From Chthoniobacter sp. (GTDB taxonomy: Bacteria > Verrucomicrobiota > Verrucomicrobiia > Chthoniobacterales > Chthoniobacteraceae), in assembly GCA_021414005.1 (NCBI GenBank), contig JAIOPH010000034.1, positions 62,001 through 126,000 on the forward strand: a DNA stretch of 64,000 bases, read 5' to 3'. Position numbers and translations under genes: made by a program. Below, piece by piece: positions 8,402 through 18,639 of this stretch (its first letter is position 1; each line of letters begins with the position of its first letter). The notes under the pieces were generated by a model that ran no database searches, was not told the origin of the DNA, and saw only the letters and a list, made by a program, of their open reading frames with translations.

Positions 8402-10522
8402 TTAGAAAAAGATCGGGATGATCAGGATCGCCACGATGTTCACAACCTTGATCATCGGATTGATCGCGGGGCCACTGGTGTCCTTGTAGGGATCGCCTAC
8501 GGTGTCGCCGGTGACGGCGGCTTTGTGCGCATCGCTGCCTTTGCCGCCGTGATTGCCTTCCTCGATGTATTTCTTGGCGTTGTTCCAAGCACCGCCGGAG
8601 CTGGTCATCGAGATGCCCATGAAAAGACCGGTGACGATGCTGCCGACGAGAACGCCGCCGAGCATCTTCGCGCCTTCCATGCCGAACGAGCCGACGAGCA
8701 CGACGGCGACGACGGGGATGAGCGCGGGAACGATCATTTCCTTGAGGGCGGCCTTCGTCACGATGTCCACGCAGGTGCCGTAGTCCGGGGTGTCCTCGCC
8801 TTTCAAAATGCCCGGCTTGGCCGCGAGCTGGCGGCGCACTTCCTTCACGACAGCACCGGCGGCACGGCCGACGGCGTTCATGGAAAAGGCGGAGAAGAGA
8901 TAAGGCAGCAGGCCGCCGATGAAGAGACCAATCATGACCTTGGGATCCTTGAGGGAAAACGCGAGCACGTCCTCGATCTGCGCGGCGCTCAGGTGCAGTT
9001 TGCTGAGCGGACTTTCGAGGTGGTGCTTCAAATCCACGAAATATGACCCGAACAGCACGATGGCGGCGAGGCCGGCGCTGGCGATGGCGTAACCTTTGGT
9101 CACCGCCTTCATGGTGTTGCCCACAGCATCGAGATCGTCGGTGATGGCGCGCACTTCTTTCGGCAGTCCGCTCATGACGGCGATACCGCCAGCGTTGTCC
9201 GTGATGGGACCAAAAGCATCAAGCGAGATGATAATGCCGGCCATGGCCAGCATCGCCATGACCGCGACCGAAATGCCGTAAAGCCCTGCCGCGCCGTAGC
9301 TCAGCCAGATGCTCGCGGCGATGCACCCGACCGGCAGCGCGGTGGCGTGCATGCCCATGCCGAGACCCGCGATGATATTGGTGGCGTGCCCTGTCACGCT
9401 CGCGGCAGCGATCTTCCGCACCGGCGAATACTCGGTCGAGGTATAGTAGTTCGTGATGAGTACGGCCGCGCCGGTCATCAGCAGCCCGATGACCGAGGCG
9501 AAATAAATGCTGCCCGCCGTGTAGGTGGCGCTACCCATGCCCAGCACATCCTGCGTTTTTAGCCCGTCGGGAAACATTGCCGTGGTCACGGGATAGAACA
9601 TCGCCGCACAGATCGCCGCGCTGAGGAGCACGCCGCCCATGAGGGCGTTGCCCGGCTTGGAGTTCGTCACGTTGACAAAAATAATGCCCGCGATGGACGC
9701 GAGAATCGCCAGCCCACCGAGCACAAACGGATAGACGACGGGAGCGCCAAAACCGGCTGTCAGCGCCCCGACGAGTACCGTGCCAATGAGCGAGACCGCG
9801 TAGGTTTCAAACACGTCCGCCGCCATGCCAGCGCAATCGCCCACGTTGTCGCCCACGTTGTCCGCGATGGTCGCAGGATTGCGGGGATCGTCCTCGTCGA
9901 GGTTCGATTCAACTTTCCCGACGAGATCCGCGCCCACGTCCGCCGCCTTCGTGTAAATGCCGCCGCCCAACCGTGCGAAGACTGAAATTAGCGACGCGCC
10001 GAGCGCCACGCCAACGAGGGAGGAAAGCGCCTTGGCTTCCCCGACCGACTTCACCATCACCATCCAAAAACCACCGACCGATAGCATCGCCAAGCCGACG
10101 ACCAGCAAACCCGTCACCGCGCCACCATTGAACGCCGCCTGCAGCGCCTTCTTCCGGCTCACGGTGGCGCCCTGTGCGGTGCGGACATTGGCCACCACCG
10201 CGAGGCGCATGCCGATGAAACCCGCCGCCAGCGAGCAGACTGCGCCGAGCACAAAGCCCACCGCCGTCGGCACATCGCGGAACCACGCCACCAAAATCGT
10301 AATGAGCACCGCGATGACCGTGATCGAACGCACCTGACGCCCCAAATAGGCCTTCGCACCTTCCTCGATCGCCCCGGCGATCTGCTTCATCCGGTCATTG
10401 CCCGCCGGCGAGGCCATGATCGTTTTGATCAAATAAAACGCGAAACCGAGGCCGATGGCGGCACAAAGCATGGACAACGGAAGACCGGAATCAGTCAAAA
10501 ATACGGCGAAAACGGGGAGCAT
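8402..10522 (-). CDS. hppA: Membrane-bound proton-translocating pyrophosphatase
   Basis: A 706-residue integral membrane enzyme coupling PPi hydrolysis to cation export. The catalytic region has KAADVGADLVGKVE and DDPRNPATIADNVGDNVGDCAG, the paired Asp-rich loops that bind Mg-PPi, and a third Asp-rich loop is in YKDTSGPAINPMIK near the C-terminus. The residue after GNTM in DAVGNTMKAVTKGYAI is Lys; in this family Lys there (with Thr three positions later) marks the K+-independent, H+-pumping subfamily. The start chosen (MLPVFAVFL) gives the usual length and a hydrophobic N-terminal helix; frames further upstream add a charged segment. It reads divergently from the methyltransferase gene. Confidence 0.94.
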   Translation of the reverse strand: MLPVFAVFLTDSGLPLSMLCAAIGLGFAFYLIKTIMASPAGNDRMKQIAGAIEEGAKAYLGRQVRSITVIAVLITILVAWFRDVPTAVGFVLGAVCSLAAGFIGMRLAVVANVRTAQGATVSRKKALQAAFNGGAVTGLLVVGLAMLSVGGFWMVMVKSVGEAKALSSLVGVALGASLISVFARLGGGIYTKAADVGADLVGKVESNLDEDDPRNPATIADNVGDNVGDCAGMAADVFETYAVSLIGTVLVGALTAGFGAPVVYPFVLGGLAILASIAGIIFVNVTNSKPGNALMGGVLLSAAICAAMFYPVTTAMFPDGLKTQDVLGMGSATYTAGSIYFASVIGLLMTGAAVLITNYYTSTEYSPVRKIAAASVTGHATNIIAGLGMGMHATALPVGCIAASIWLSYGAAGLYGISVAVMAMLAMAGIIISLDAFGPITDNAGGIAVMSGLPKEVRAITDDLDAVGNTMKAVTKGYAIASAGLAAIVLFGSYFVDLKHHLESPLSKLHLSAAQIEDVLAFSLKDPKVMIGLFIGGLLPYLFSAFSMNAVGRAAGAVVKEVRRQLAAKPGILKGEDTPDYGTCVDIVTKAALKEMIVPALIPVVAVVLVGSFGMEGAKMLGGVLVGSIVTGLFMGISMTSSGGAWNNAKKYIEEGNHGGKGSDAHKAAVTGDTVGDPYKDTSGPAINPMIKVVNIVAILIIPIFF

Positions 10523-10649
10523 ATAAGACACTTTTTTGGGAAGGGGCGGGAGAGTTAAAGGGCAAATCCGGTCGTGGCAATGGGAAACTTTGATGGGCAT
10601 TACGAATCCGCCCCCTGCTCTCTCTTAGGCAAACCCGCGGGCTCGATCC

Positions 10650-11734
10650 ATGATCAAACTTTTTCTTCTTCGTCGCGCAGCACCAATGATTACATGCACT
10701 CTCCCGCCCATGCCCCACCCCCTCCTCTCCGAACCCGCCTCCGATCCGCTGCCGCTCTACCGCCTTCGCGATGGGATTGTGGCCGTTGATTTACTGGCGG
10801 CGGCACTGGCGCATCTGGATTTCTTCACCTGGCTGGCGGAGCACCCGGCGACGCTCGGCGCGATCTGCGCGCATTTTGAAATCCATCCGCGACCCGCCGA
10901 TGTGATGATGACACTTTTCAATGCGATGGGCCTGACGACGCTCGCGGGAGGCGTCTTTCACTGCACGCTGCGGGCGCGCGAGCATCTGTGCGCGGGCTCG
11001 CCGTGGAATCTCGCGCCGTACTACGTCTCGATGAAAGACCGCGCGCCGACGCTGGACATGCTGCGGGTGCTGCGGACGGGCCGGCCGGCGAACTGGGGCA
11101 GTTACGATCCGCAGGCTTGGGCGCAGGCGATGGAGCGGGAGGATTTCGCGCAGTCATTCACGGCGGCGATGGACTGCCGCGGCGTGCTGCTGGGGCCGGT
11201 GCTGGCGCGCAAGGTGGACCTCGCCGGGCAGCGGGCGGTGCTGGACGTGGCGGGCGGTTCCGGCATTTACGCGTGCGCTCTGGTGTTACGGCATCCGCAT
11301 TTGCGGGCGGCCGTTTTAGAGAAGCCGCCGGTGGATCGCATCGCGCGCGAAAGCATCGCCAGGCAGGGCTGCACGGCGCAGGTAGAGGTGATCGCGGGCG
11401 ACATGTTCACGGCGGCGTGGCCGACGGGCTTCGACACGCACTTGATCTCGAACGTGCTGCACGATTGGGATGAGCCGGTCGTGCGCGAGCTACTGGCGAA
11501 GTCCCACGCCGCGCTGGCTCCCGGCGGGCTGCTGATCGTCCATGATGCATTCATCAACGCGGAAAAAACCGGGCCGCTGCATGTGGCGGAATACTCGGCG
11601 CTGCTGATGAACATCACCGAGGGAAAATGCTACTCGCTCGCCGAGATGCGCGTGCTCCTGAACGGCGCGGGATTCGACTGGATGGAGCATCAGGCAACAG
11701 CGGTCAGCCGCGGTTATATTTTGGCGAGGCGTAC

Positions 11735-11738
<4 letters not shown>
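10650..11738 (+). CDS. SAM-dependent methyltransferase, O-methyltransferase family 2
   Basis: At most 362 residues. It has the N-terminal winged-helix dimerisation domain typical of small-molecule O-methyltransferases (about 37-120) and a C-terminal Rossmann domain: motif I VLDVAGGSGIYA, motif with the SAM-binding acidic end around AAVLEKPPV, and motif IV LISNVLHDWDE, with His-Asp-Trp as in plant-like O-methyltransferases. The substrate cannot be told. Candidate starts are ATG at 10650, 10686 and 10710; none has a clear ribosome-binding site, and the conserved region begins only after the last. Its stop overlaps the start of the peptidase gene (ATGA), so the two are translationally coupled. 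Confidence 0.8.
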
Positions 11739-13897
<2,159 letters not shown>

Positions 13898-13906
13898 CCC
13901 GCGCGC

Positions 13907-14398
13907 TCAGTCGCGGAAGTTTTTGAATCCGAGCACGACCTGGAAATCGCGGCTGCGGCAGAACGCGATGACCTCCTGCAGATCGTCCCGCTTTTTTCCG
14001 CTCACCCGGATCTGCCGCTCCTGCAGCGTGCTCTGCACTTTGAACGCCGCGGCCTTGATCGCCTTCACGATTTCCTTCGCCTTGTCGCCATCCAGCCCCT
14101 GCTTGATCACAAAATCCTGCGTAGCGTGGCCGAGCGGCGAGATGACCACGTCCTTCCGCTCCACGTTACGTAAGTCGATGTTCCGCCGCGCGAGCTTGCC
14201 CACCACGATCTCGTGCAGGCTTTTCATCCGCGTCCCGTCCTCCGCCTTCAGCTCGATCGTGGACTCCTTCGCGTTCCACTCGATCGTCGCGTTACTGCCT
14301 TTGAAATCGAAACGCGTGGCCAGTTCCTTGCGCGCCTGGTTGATGGCGTTGTCGATTTCCTGGATGTCGATTTCGGAGACGATGTCGAAGGAGGGCAT
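13907..14398 (-). CDS. yajQ: YajQ-family nucleotide-binding protein
   Basis: A 163-residue cytosolic protein matching the usual YajQ length along its whole sequence: it begins MPSFDIVSEIDIQEIDNAI and has ATRFDFKGS, MKSLHEIVVGKLARRNID and a C-terminal SRDFQVVLGFKNFRD. Family members have two ferredoxin-like folds and bind nucleotides, including c-di-GMP in some species, where they affect transcription; the role here is unproven. A -10-like TAGGCT ends 9 nt upstream of the ATG with a -35-like TTGCTC 18 bp further up, so its mRNA may lack a normal leader. Monocistronic. Confidence 0.95.
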   Translation of the reverse strand: MPSFDIVSEIDIQEIDNAINQARKELATRFDFKGSNATIEWNAKESTIELKAEDGTRMKSLHEIVVGKLARRNIDLRNVERKDVVISPLGHATQDFVIKQGLDGDKAKEIVKAIKAAAFKVQSTLQERQIRVSGKKRDDLQEVIAFCRSRDFQVVLGFKNFRD

Positions 14399-14407
14399 AG
14401 CGCGCGC

Positions 14408-14437
14408 AGCCTACGCGGGTCCGCGCGCCGGGAGCAA
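14408..14437 (-). promoter_or_regulatory. Candidate promoter of yajQ, near-leaderless
   Basis: On the minus strand TTGCTC (14432-14437), an 18-bp spacer and TAGGCT (14408-14413). Only 9 nt separate the -10 hexamer from the ATG, so transcription would start within a few bases of the start codon. One of a recurring set in this window. Confidence 0.5.
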
Positions 14438-14458
14438 CGCTCACCCGCTGCGCCTTTT

Positions 14459-16477
14459 CTACGGGCGCGGCGCGGAAGCCGGGGCCGCCCCGAGGAACTC
14501 GTCCTCAAACGCGATCCAGCCCGCGAGCCGCTGCCGCATCCGGGCTCCGCGCGCCGGCTCCGCAGCGAGAATGCTGTGCTGCTCGCCGGGGTCCACGCTC
14601 AAGTCGAATAACGACTCCCGCCCACCCGTGACCTCGAAGATGTATTTCCAGCGCTCCTCGCGCAGCCCGAGCTGATACTCATCCACGCTCGCCACAAAAA
14701 ACGTCCGGTCAGGCCGGGCCGTCGTGAACAGGCTGTGCCCCTGCCACGCGTCCGGGACGGCCGCCCCGAGCACGTCGGCTACCGTCGGGTTCAGATCAAC
14801 ATGTCCGCCCACGCCAGACCGGCGGCCACCCTCCGGGAAAAGCCGCGGATTCCACAACATCAACGGCACATGCACCTCTTCCTCAAACACCGTGTAGCCA
14901 TGCCCCTGATGATCGTGCGGATCGGCAAACGCCTCGCCGTGGTCGCCCGTGATCACCACCAGCGTGTCATCGGCGAGCCCGCGCTCGCGCAGCGCAGCGA
15001 AGAGCCGGCCCAGATGCTCATCCGTCTCGCGCAGCACATTCAGATAACGCCCCAGCGCCTCGGCATGTGGCGGCAGTGGTTTGCCCGCGAAAAAATCCAC
15101 CTTCCTCGACCCAGGCCGGCGCGCATACGGATGGTGCGTCTGATCCGTCCAGCAGTATGCGAGGAAGGGCTGCCCCGGTTTTTCATCAATCCACTGGATC
15201 AGCCGGTCGATCAGAAACCGGTCCTCCGCACCCCACGACGTCAGCTCCGGCGCCTTGAAATCGCGGTAATCCTCGATGGTGTCGTAGCCCGCCTCTTTGA
15301 TGACAAACTTCGAGCCGCCCCAGTCCATGTCGCCATTGTGCAGGTAGGCCGTCCGCCACCCGCGCGCCTGCAAACCTCCCGCCAGCGTCGGCGGCAGCCG
15401 CGGCCGCCAGTCCGGCGACCAGCCCGCGGGCGCGTAGCTCCACGGGAGACCCGGATAGATGGAAAAATTCACCGCCATGAAAGTGCAGAACGTGTAGGGC
15501 GCATGTGCGTAAAATTCGTCGAAGACCAGCGCGTGCTTCGACTCCGCGAGCAGGTTCGGCGTGGCGGCGTACGGGCTCCCATAAGGTTGCAGATATTTCG
15601 TCGCGACCGATTCGAGGACGATCACGATGACATTGCGCGGACGCTCCACATTTCCCGCCGGCACAAAGCCCGCGCGCGGCTCCGCGCCCCGCTGACCAAA
15701 GACGCGATGCTCATCCTGATCGCCCGGTAAAAACTCCCGCGGCACCCCACCCAGCCGGCGACCCGCGAGCCCCACCACCGTCGAGCGCAGCAGTTCCAGA
15801 TGCGGGCTCAGCACGAGCCGCTGGCCCTTGCGGTTCACGCCTGCGGCATCCGTCCGGTTCGTCGCGCCAACCAGAATCCACAACCCCATCACGCCAAGCA
15901 GCACCGGCGGCAGAAACCGCCGGCGCGAAGCCAGCAGCGCGGCCACCAGAAAGGCTAGCGGCGTCGCGATCAGCGCGATGGCGATCGGCACCGTCAACCG
16001 CTCGGTAATCGAGGACCGCACCGCCGCACCGCGCATCAGACGGAGCAAATCGAAACTCAGCGGACGATCCAGCGCCTCATAAACCCCGTGAGCCACCACG
16101 CCATACAGCGCGCACACCGCGCACAATCCCACCACCACCGCACGCACCATTTGGGCCCGGCGCGGACGCCGCCGCACCAGCGACGCCAAACCCTCCCCCG
16201 CCCCACCCAGCGCGAGCGCGAAGATCACGTCGCGCCACGAAATGGCCATCAACTTCACCGGCCAGGCTCCAAATGGCATCGTGAACGAAACGCTCCAAAC
16301 CGAGAAAGTGCTCGGCTGCATCACCGCATCCCACGACTTCGGCAGACCGAGCGACAAGCCCTTGGCCGCGATCAAAACCACCGCCAGCCAAAACCCCACC
16401 CAAATCAACGCCACCGGGCGCCGCGCCTTTGGAACCTTCGCCGCCGGAGTCACCGGGATGTCATCGCTTTGTGGCAT
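14459..16477 (-). CDS. Membrane sulfatase-family hydrolase (LTA-synthase-like topology)
   Basis: About 672 residues: a Pro-rich N-terminus, four to five hydrophobic helices in the first ~220 residues, then an extracytoplasmic sulfatase/alkaline-phosphatase-fold domain beginning NVIVIVLESVATKYL. Metal-site motifs are LESV, APYTFCTF (nucleophile region, Thr or Cys), WTDQTHHPY and ITGDHGEAFADP. This layout is shared with lipoteichoic-acid synthases, phosphoethanolamine transferases and related phospho- or sulfo-transferases; a Gram-negative host argues against teichoic acid. The C-terminal ERWKYIFEVTGGRESLFDLSVDPGE stretch is typical of true sulfatases. Start chosen at MPQSDD, 13 nt behind a TTGACC-17-TAGTGG promoter; the frame also opens 42 nt earlier. 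Confidence 0.82.
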   Translation of the reverse strand: MPQSDDIPVTPAAKVPKARRPVALIWVGFWLAVVLIAAKGLSLGLPKSWDAVMQPSTFSVWSVSFTMPFGAWPVKLMAISWRDVIFALALGGAGEGLASLVRRRPRRAQMVRAVVVGLCAVCALYGVVAHGVYEALDRPLSFDLLRLMRGAAVRSSITERLTVPIAIALIATPLAFLVAALLASRRRFLPPVLLGVMGLWILVGATNRTDAAGVNRKGQRLVLSPHLELLRSTVVGLAGRRLGGVPREFLPGDQDEHRVFGQRGAEPRAGFVPAGNVERPRNVIVIVLESVATKYLQPYGSPYAATPNLLAESKHALVFDEFYAHAPYTFCTFMAVNFSIYPGLPWSYAPAGWSPDWRPRLPPTLAGGLQARGWRTAYLHNGDMDWGGSKFVIKEAGYDTIEDYRDFKAPELTSWGAEDRFLIDRLIQWIDEKPGQPFLAYCWTDQTHHPYARRPGSRKVDFFAGKPLPPHAEALGRYLNVLRETDEHLGRLFAALRERGLADDTLVVITGDHGEAFADPHDHQGHGYTVFEEEVHVPLMLWNPRLFPEGGRRSGVGGHVDLNPTVADVLGAAVPDAWQGHSLFTTARPDRTFFVASVDEYQLGLREERWKYIFEVTGGRESLFDLSVDPGEQHSILAAEPARGARMRQRLAGWIAFEDEFLGAAPASAPRP

Positions 16478-16490
16478 GTCTGTAACATCC

Positions 16491-16519
16491 CCACTAGGGC
16501 GAAAGCCCGGTGCGGTCAA
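16491..16519 (-). promoter_or_regulatory. Candidate promoter of the membrane sulfatase gene
   Basis: Minus-strand TTGACC (16514-16519), 17-bp spacer, TAGTGG (16491-16496). The -10 ends 13 nt before the ATG at 16477, leaving a leader of roughly 6 nt. The spacing argues against the longer version of the gene that would start inside this element. Confidence 0.45.
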
Positions 16520-16592
16520 TGCCCGGCTCCCGATGAACCATCACTCAGCCTACGTGCCAATAAACGCCATCCACCACACCTTTCCGAATTTC

Positions 16593-17561
16593 CTATGAAG
16601 CCGGCTCACGCTTCGCAACGCGGCGGGCCTCGGCGACCTCACCCGGCCAAATGCGCTTGAGCACGGAAGCCAGGCGATAGCCGCCCAGCGCAAGATTGCG
16701 GCGAGTGATTTGCGTAGCCCAGGCGTCGTAAGTCGCGTTGACGATCGTCGCATGCGCCTCCCACTCCCCGTGATTGCCCACGGCGATGCGCGGTCCGAAA
16801 CGCAAACGCACAAAAGCTTCGCGGGCCACCGGCATCATTTCGTTGGCCCAGACGCGACTGGATGGGCCGAGAATTTCCCCGGTATTGATGCCCGCCGGAA
16901 CCGTCGCCGTGAGGCTCTCCGCAAAGGCTCGCGGGCTCGACACACCAGCCAGGGCCATGGCCTTTTCCACGGTTTTATTTTCCCAATAGTCGTGCAGCAG
17001 CGTGCCTTGAAAGCGGATGTATTTTCCGCGGTTCGTCGCCTCGCCCTGACCACCGCCGCGGACGCGCACGAGCTGGCCGCTGTTATCGAAGTAGGCGGTC
17101 CCGATGTTGAGGGGCTGATGAAGGTCGCCGAGAAGATGCGCGAGAAGTCGCAGAGCCTCGCGGCTCCCCAGTTGTGGATCACCGGAACCTTGGAGGACGG
17201 TGATGCAGCGGCGAATCATACGGACCACATCGTCTGAACGCGTTCCCCGGAGGCCCTCACGGTATCCCGGCTCCTGCAGCGGAACCTCCGTGTAGTGATA
17301 GCGCTCGGCTCCGGCTTCCCGGACCGAACTGGCGGCCGCTTCCAGAGTCTCGCCACCGAGTATAGCCCGCACCCGTGCCGCAGCCGGTGTCCCTTCGATG
17401 AGCCGGTCCGCCACAGCGCCCACGGTCTGATGACCGGCTGGACCGTAGGCGGAGGCTTTCGGGGCAAAAGCGGCGCAACAAGCCATCACAGCCACCGCAC
17501 GCCATAGATTGCGGCAGACAGCGAAAGCTAGAGAGCGAAGACGTTGAACGGTGGTCGTCAT
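16593..17561 (-). CDS. S1/P1 nuclease-fold secreted protein with altered zinc ligands
   Basis: A 322-residue protein with a signal peptide ending in PKASA. The mature chain begins YGPAGHQTVG, the family start with Trp1 replaced by Tyr. Of the trinuclear zinc ligands known from P1 nuclease, those seen are His6 (AGHQ), His60 (RYHYTEVP), His116 and Asp120 (LAHLLGDLHQP) and His149 (LLHDYWE). Apparently changed are Asp45 (its region reads SSVREAG rather than WADE), His126 (HQPLN instead of HQPLH) and Asp153 (Glu). The overall family call is firm from fold landmarks, but single-strand nuclease activity is doubtful. It could be a phospholipase-C-like or binding variant of the same fold. Confidence 0.8.
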   Translation of the reverse strand: MTTTVQRLRSLAFAVCRNLWRAVAVMACCAAFAPKASAYGPAGHQTVGAVADRLIEGTPAAARVRAILGGETLEAAASSVREAGAERYHYTEVPLQEPGYREGLRGTRSDDVVRMIRRCITVLQGSGDPQLGSREALRLLAHLLGDLHQPLNIGTAYFDNSGQLVRVRGGGQGEATNRGKYIRFQGTLLHDYWENKTVEKAMALAGVSSPRAFAESLTATVPAGINTGEILGPSSRVWANEMMPVAREAFVRLRFGPRIAVGNHGEWEAHATIVNATYDAWATQITRRNLALGGYRLASVLKRIWPGEVAEARRVAKREPAS

Positions 17562-17729
17562 GGTGATGTTCTTGATGGGTCGATAGTGAATCGATGCGTG
17601 TATGCGGCCAGCCTGGGCGGGAAAGGGTAACCCTTCCGCGTTGTGGCCAACCGCATTGTCGGTGGCTACTTAGCAGCTTCGGTGCCTACGCATCCGCCGG
17701 CACCCTTGTCCCGCCGAAGAACCCCTCTC

Positions 17730-18548
17730 CTAAAAACTAACCAACTCCCGCAGCGCCTCGATCTTCTTCGGGCCAAAACCCGGCAGCGCGTCGAGGGCGG
17801 AGAGGTCCTTGAGCGGGCGGGCGCGAATAATTTGGGCGGCGGTCTTGGGGCCGATGCCAGGAAGCGAACTAAGTTCTTCCGCAGGCGCGGTGTTCAGGTT
17901 GATGGTGCGGGGCGCGGGCGCGCCGCCAAAGACGCCAAGACGCGGCTTCAGGGCGTCTTTGAGCGATTCGGCGACGCTGGCGCGCGCCCAAAGTCCGCGT
18001 TTGTCCTGCGCGGCTTTGGCTTGGAGAGCGCGCAGGGCGTGCGCGGTTTTCTGTCCGCCAGCGCTGTCGGGGTAGTCGGCGATTTCACTCGTCGGCGCGG
18101 CGAGTCCGGCCTCGACAAGCGCGGCATCGAGGCGGCGACCATCTCGCTCAATCATGCCGTAGTAACGCTGCTCGCGGCTGGCTCCGGGAGCGAGTTGCCG
18201 GGACGTGATAACGCGAAACGGTTTGCTCAAAAAATTTGCCGTGAAATCCGCCGCCGCCTTGCCCCCACGGAGCGCCGCTGCCTCGGTGACATGGAAGTAG
18301 GCGGCCTGCTCCTTGATCCGCTCGCCGAGGCGGGCGTCAGTCTCGGGCGCGTCCACGAAGTAGAGGCGGATGATGAGGGTCTGGCCGCCGTACTCGACGT
18401 GGAAGCTATCGCCGTCAAAATATTTGTCCGTCGCAAAGCGGCAGCCCTCGATCGTCTCCCATTTTCGCACCGACGCAGGTGCCGGAGCAGCGGGGGAAAA
18501 GGCGCACGTGAGAAGAAGCAGGAGGACGATGGAAAGGGGCGCGCGCAT
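17730..18548 (-). CDS. Thermonuclease (SNase) domain protein with C-terminal helix-hairpin-helix
   Basis: A 272-residue secreted protein. The signal peptide is at 1-21 (MRAPLSIVLLLLLTCAFS). The staphylococcal-nuclease OB-fold has the calcium and catalytic segments FDGDSFHV and IIRLYFVDAPET (Arg and Glu equivalent to Arg35 and Glu43) and an Arg in EQRYYG that can align with Arg87. After a linker rich in Ala/Pro, the last ~65 residues are a ComEA-like helix-hairpin-helix pair: INLNTAPAEELSSLPGIGPKTA, then ALPGFGPKKIEAL. This would be a DNA-binding, DNA-cleaving periplasmic protein; a role in DNA uptake or nutrient salvage is inference. Start chosen for the signal peptide and a promoter 7 nt upstream. 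Confidence 0.85.
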   Translation of the reverse strand: MRAPLSIVLLLLLTCAFSPAAPAPASVRKWETIEGCRFATDKYFDGDSFHVEYGGQTLIIRLYFVDAPETDARLGERIKEQAAYFHVTEAAALRGGKAAADFTANFLSKPFRVITSRQLAPGASREQRYYGMIERDGRRLDAALVEAGLAAPTSEIADYPDSAGGQKTAHALRALQAKAAQDKRGLWARASVAESLKDALKPRLGVFGGAPAPRTINLNTAPAEELSSLPGIGPKTAAQIIRARPLKDLSALDALPGFGPKKIEALRELVSF

Positions 18549-18555
18549 GCCGCGG

Positions 18556-18584
18556 AGGGCACCCGAAAGCGATGGGGATTTCAA
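18556..18584 (-). promoter_or_regulatory. Candidate promoter of the thermonuclease-HhH gene
   Basis: Minus-strand TTGAAA (18579-18584), 17-bp spacer, TGCCCT (18556-18561), ending 7 nt before the ATG at 18548. The -10 is weak, but the geometry is the same as at other genes in this window. Confidence 0.35.
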
Positions 18585-18639
18585 CCGAAAATCCGTCGCG
18601 CCTCGGCCGCGCACGCGCTCTGCCAAGCGTGGCCGGCGG

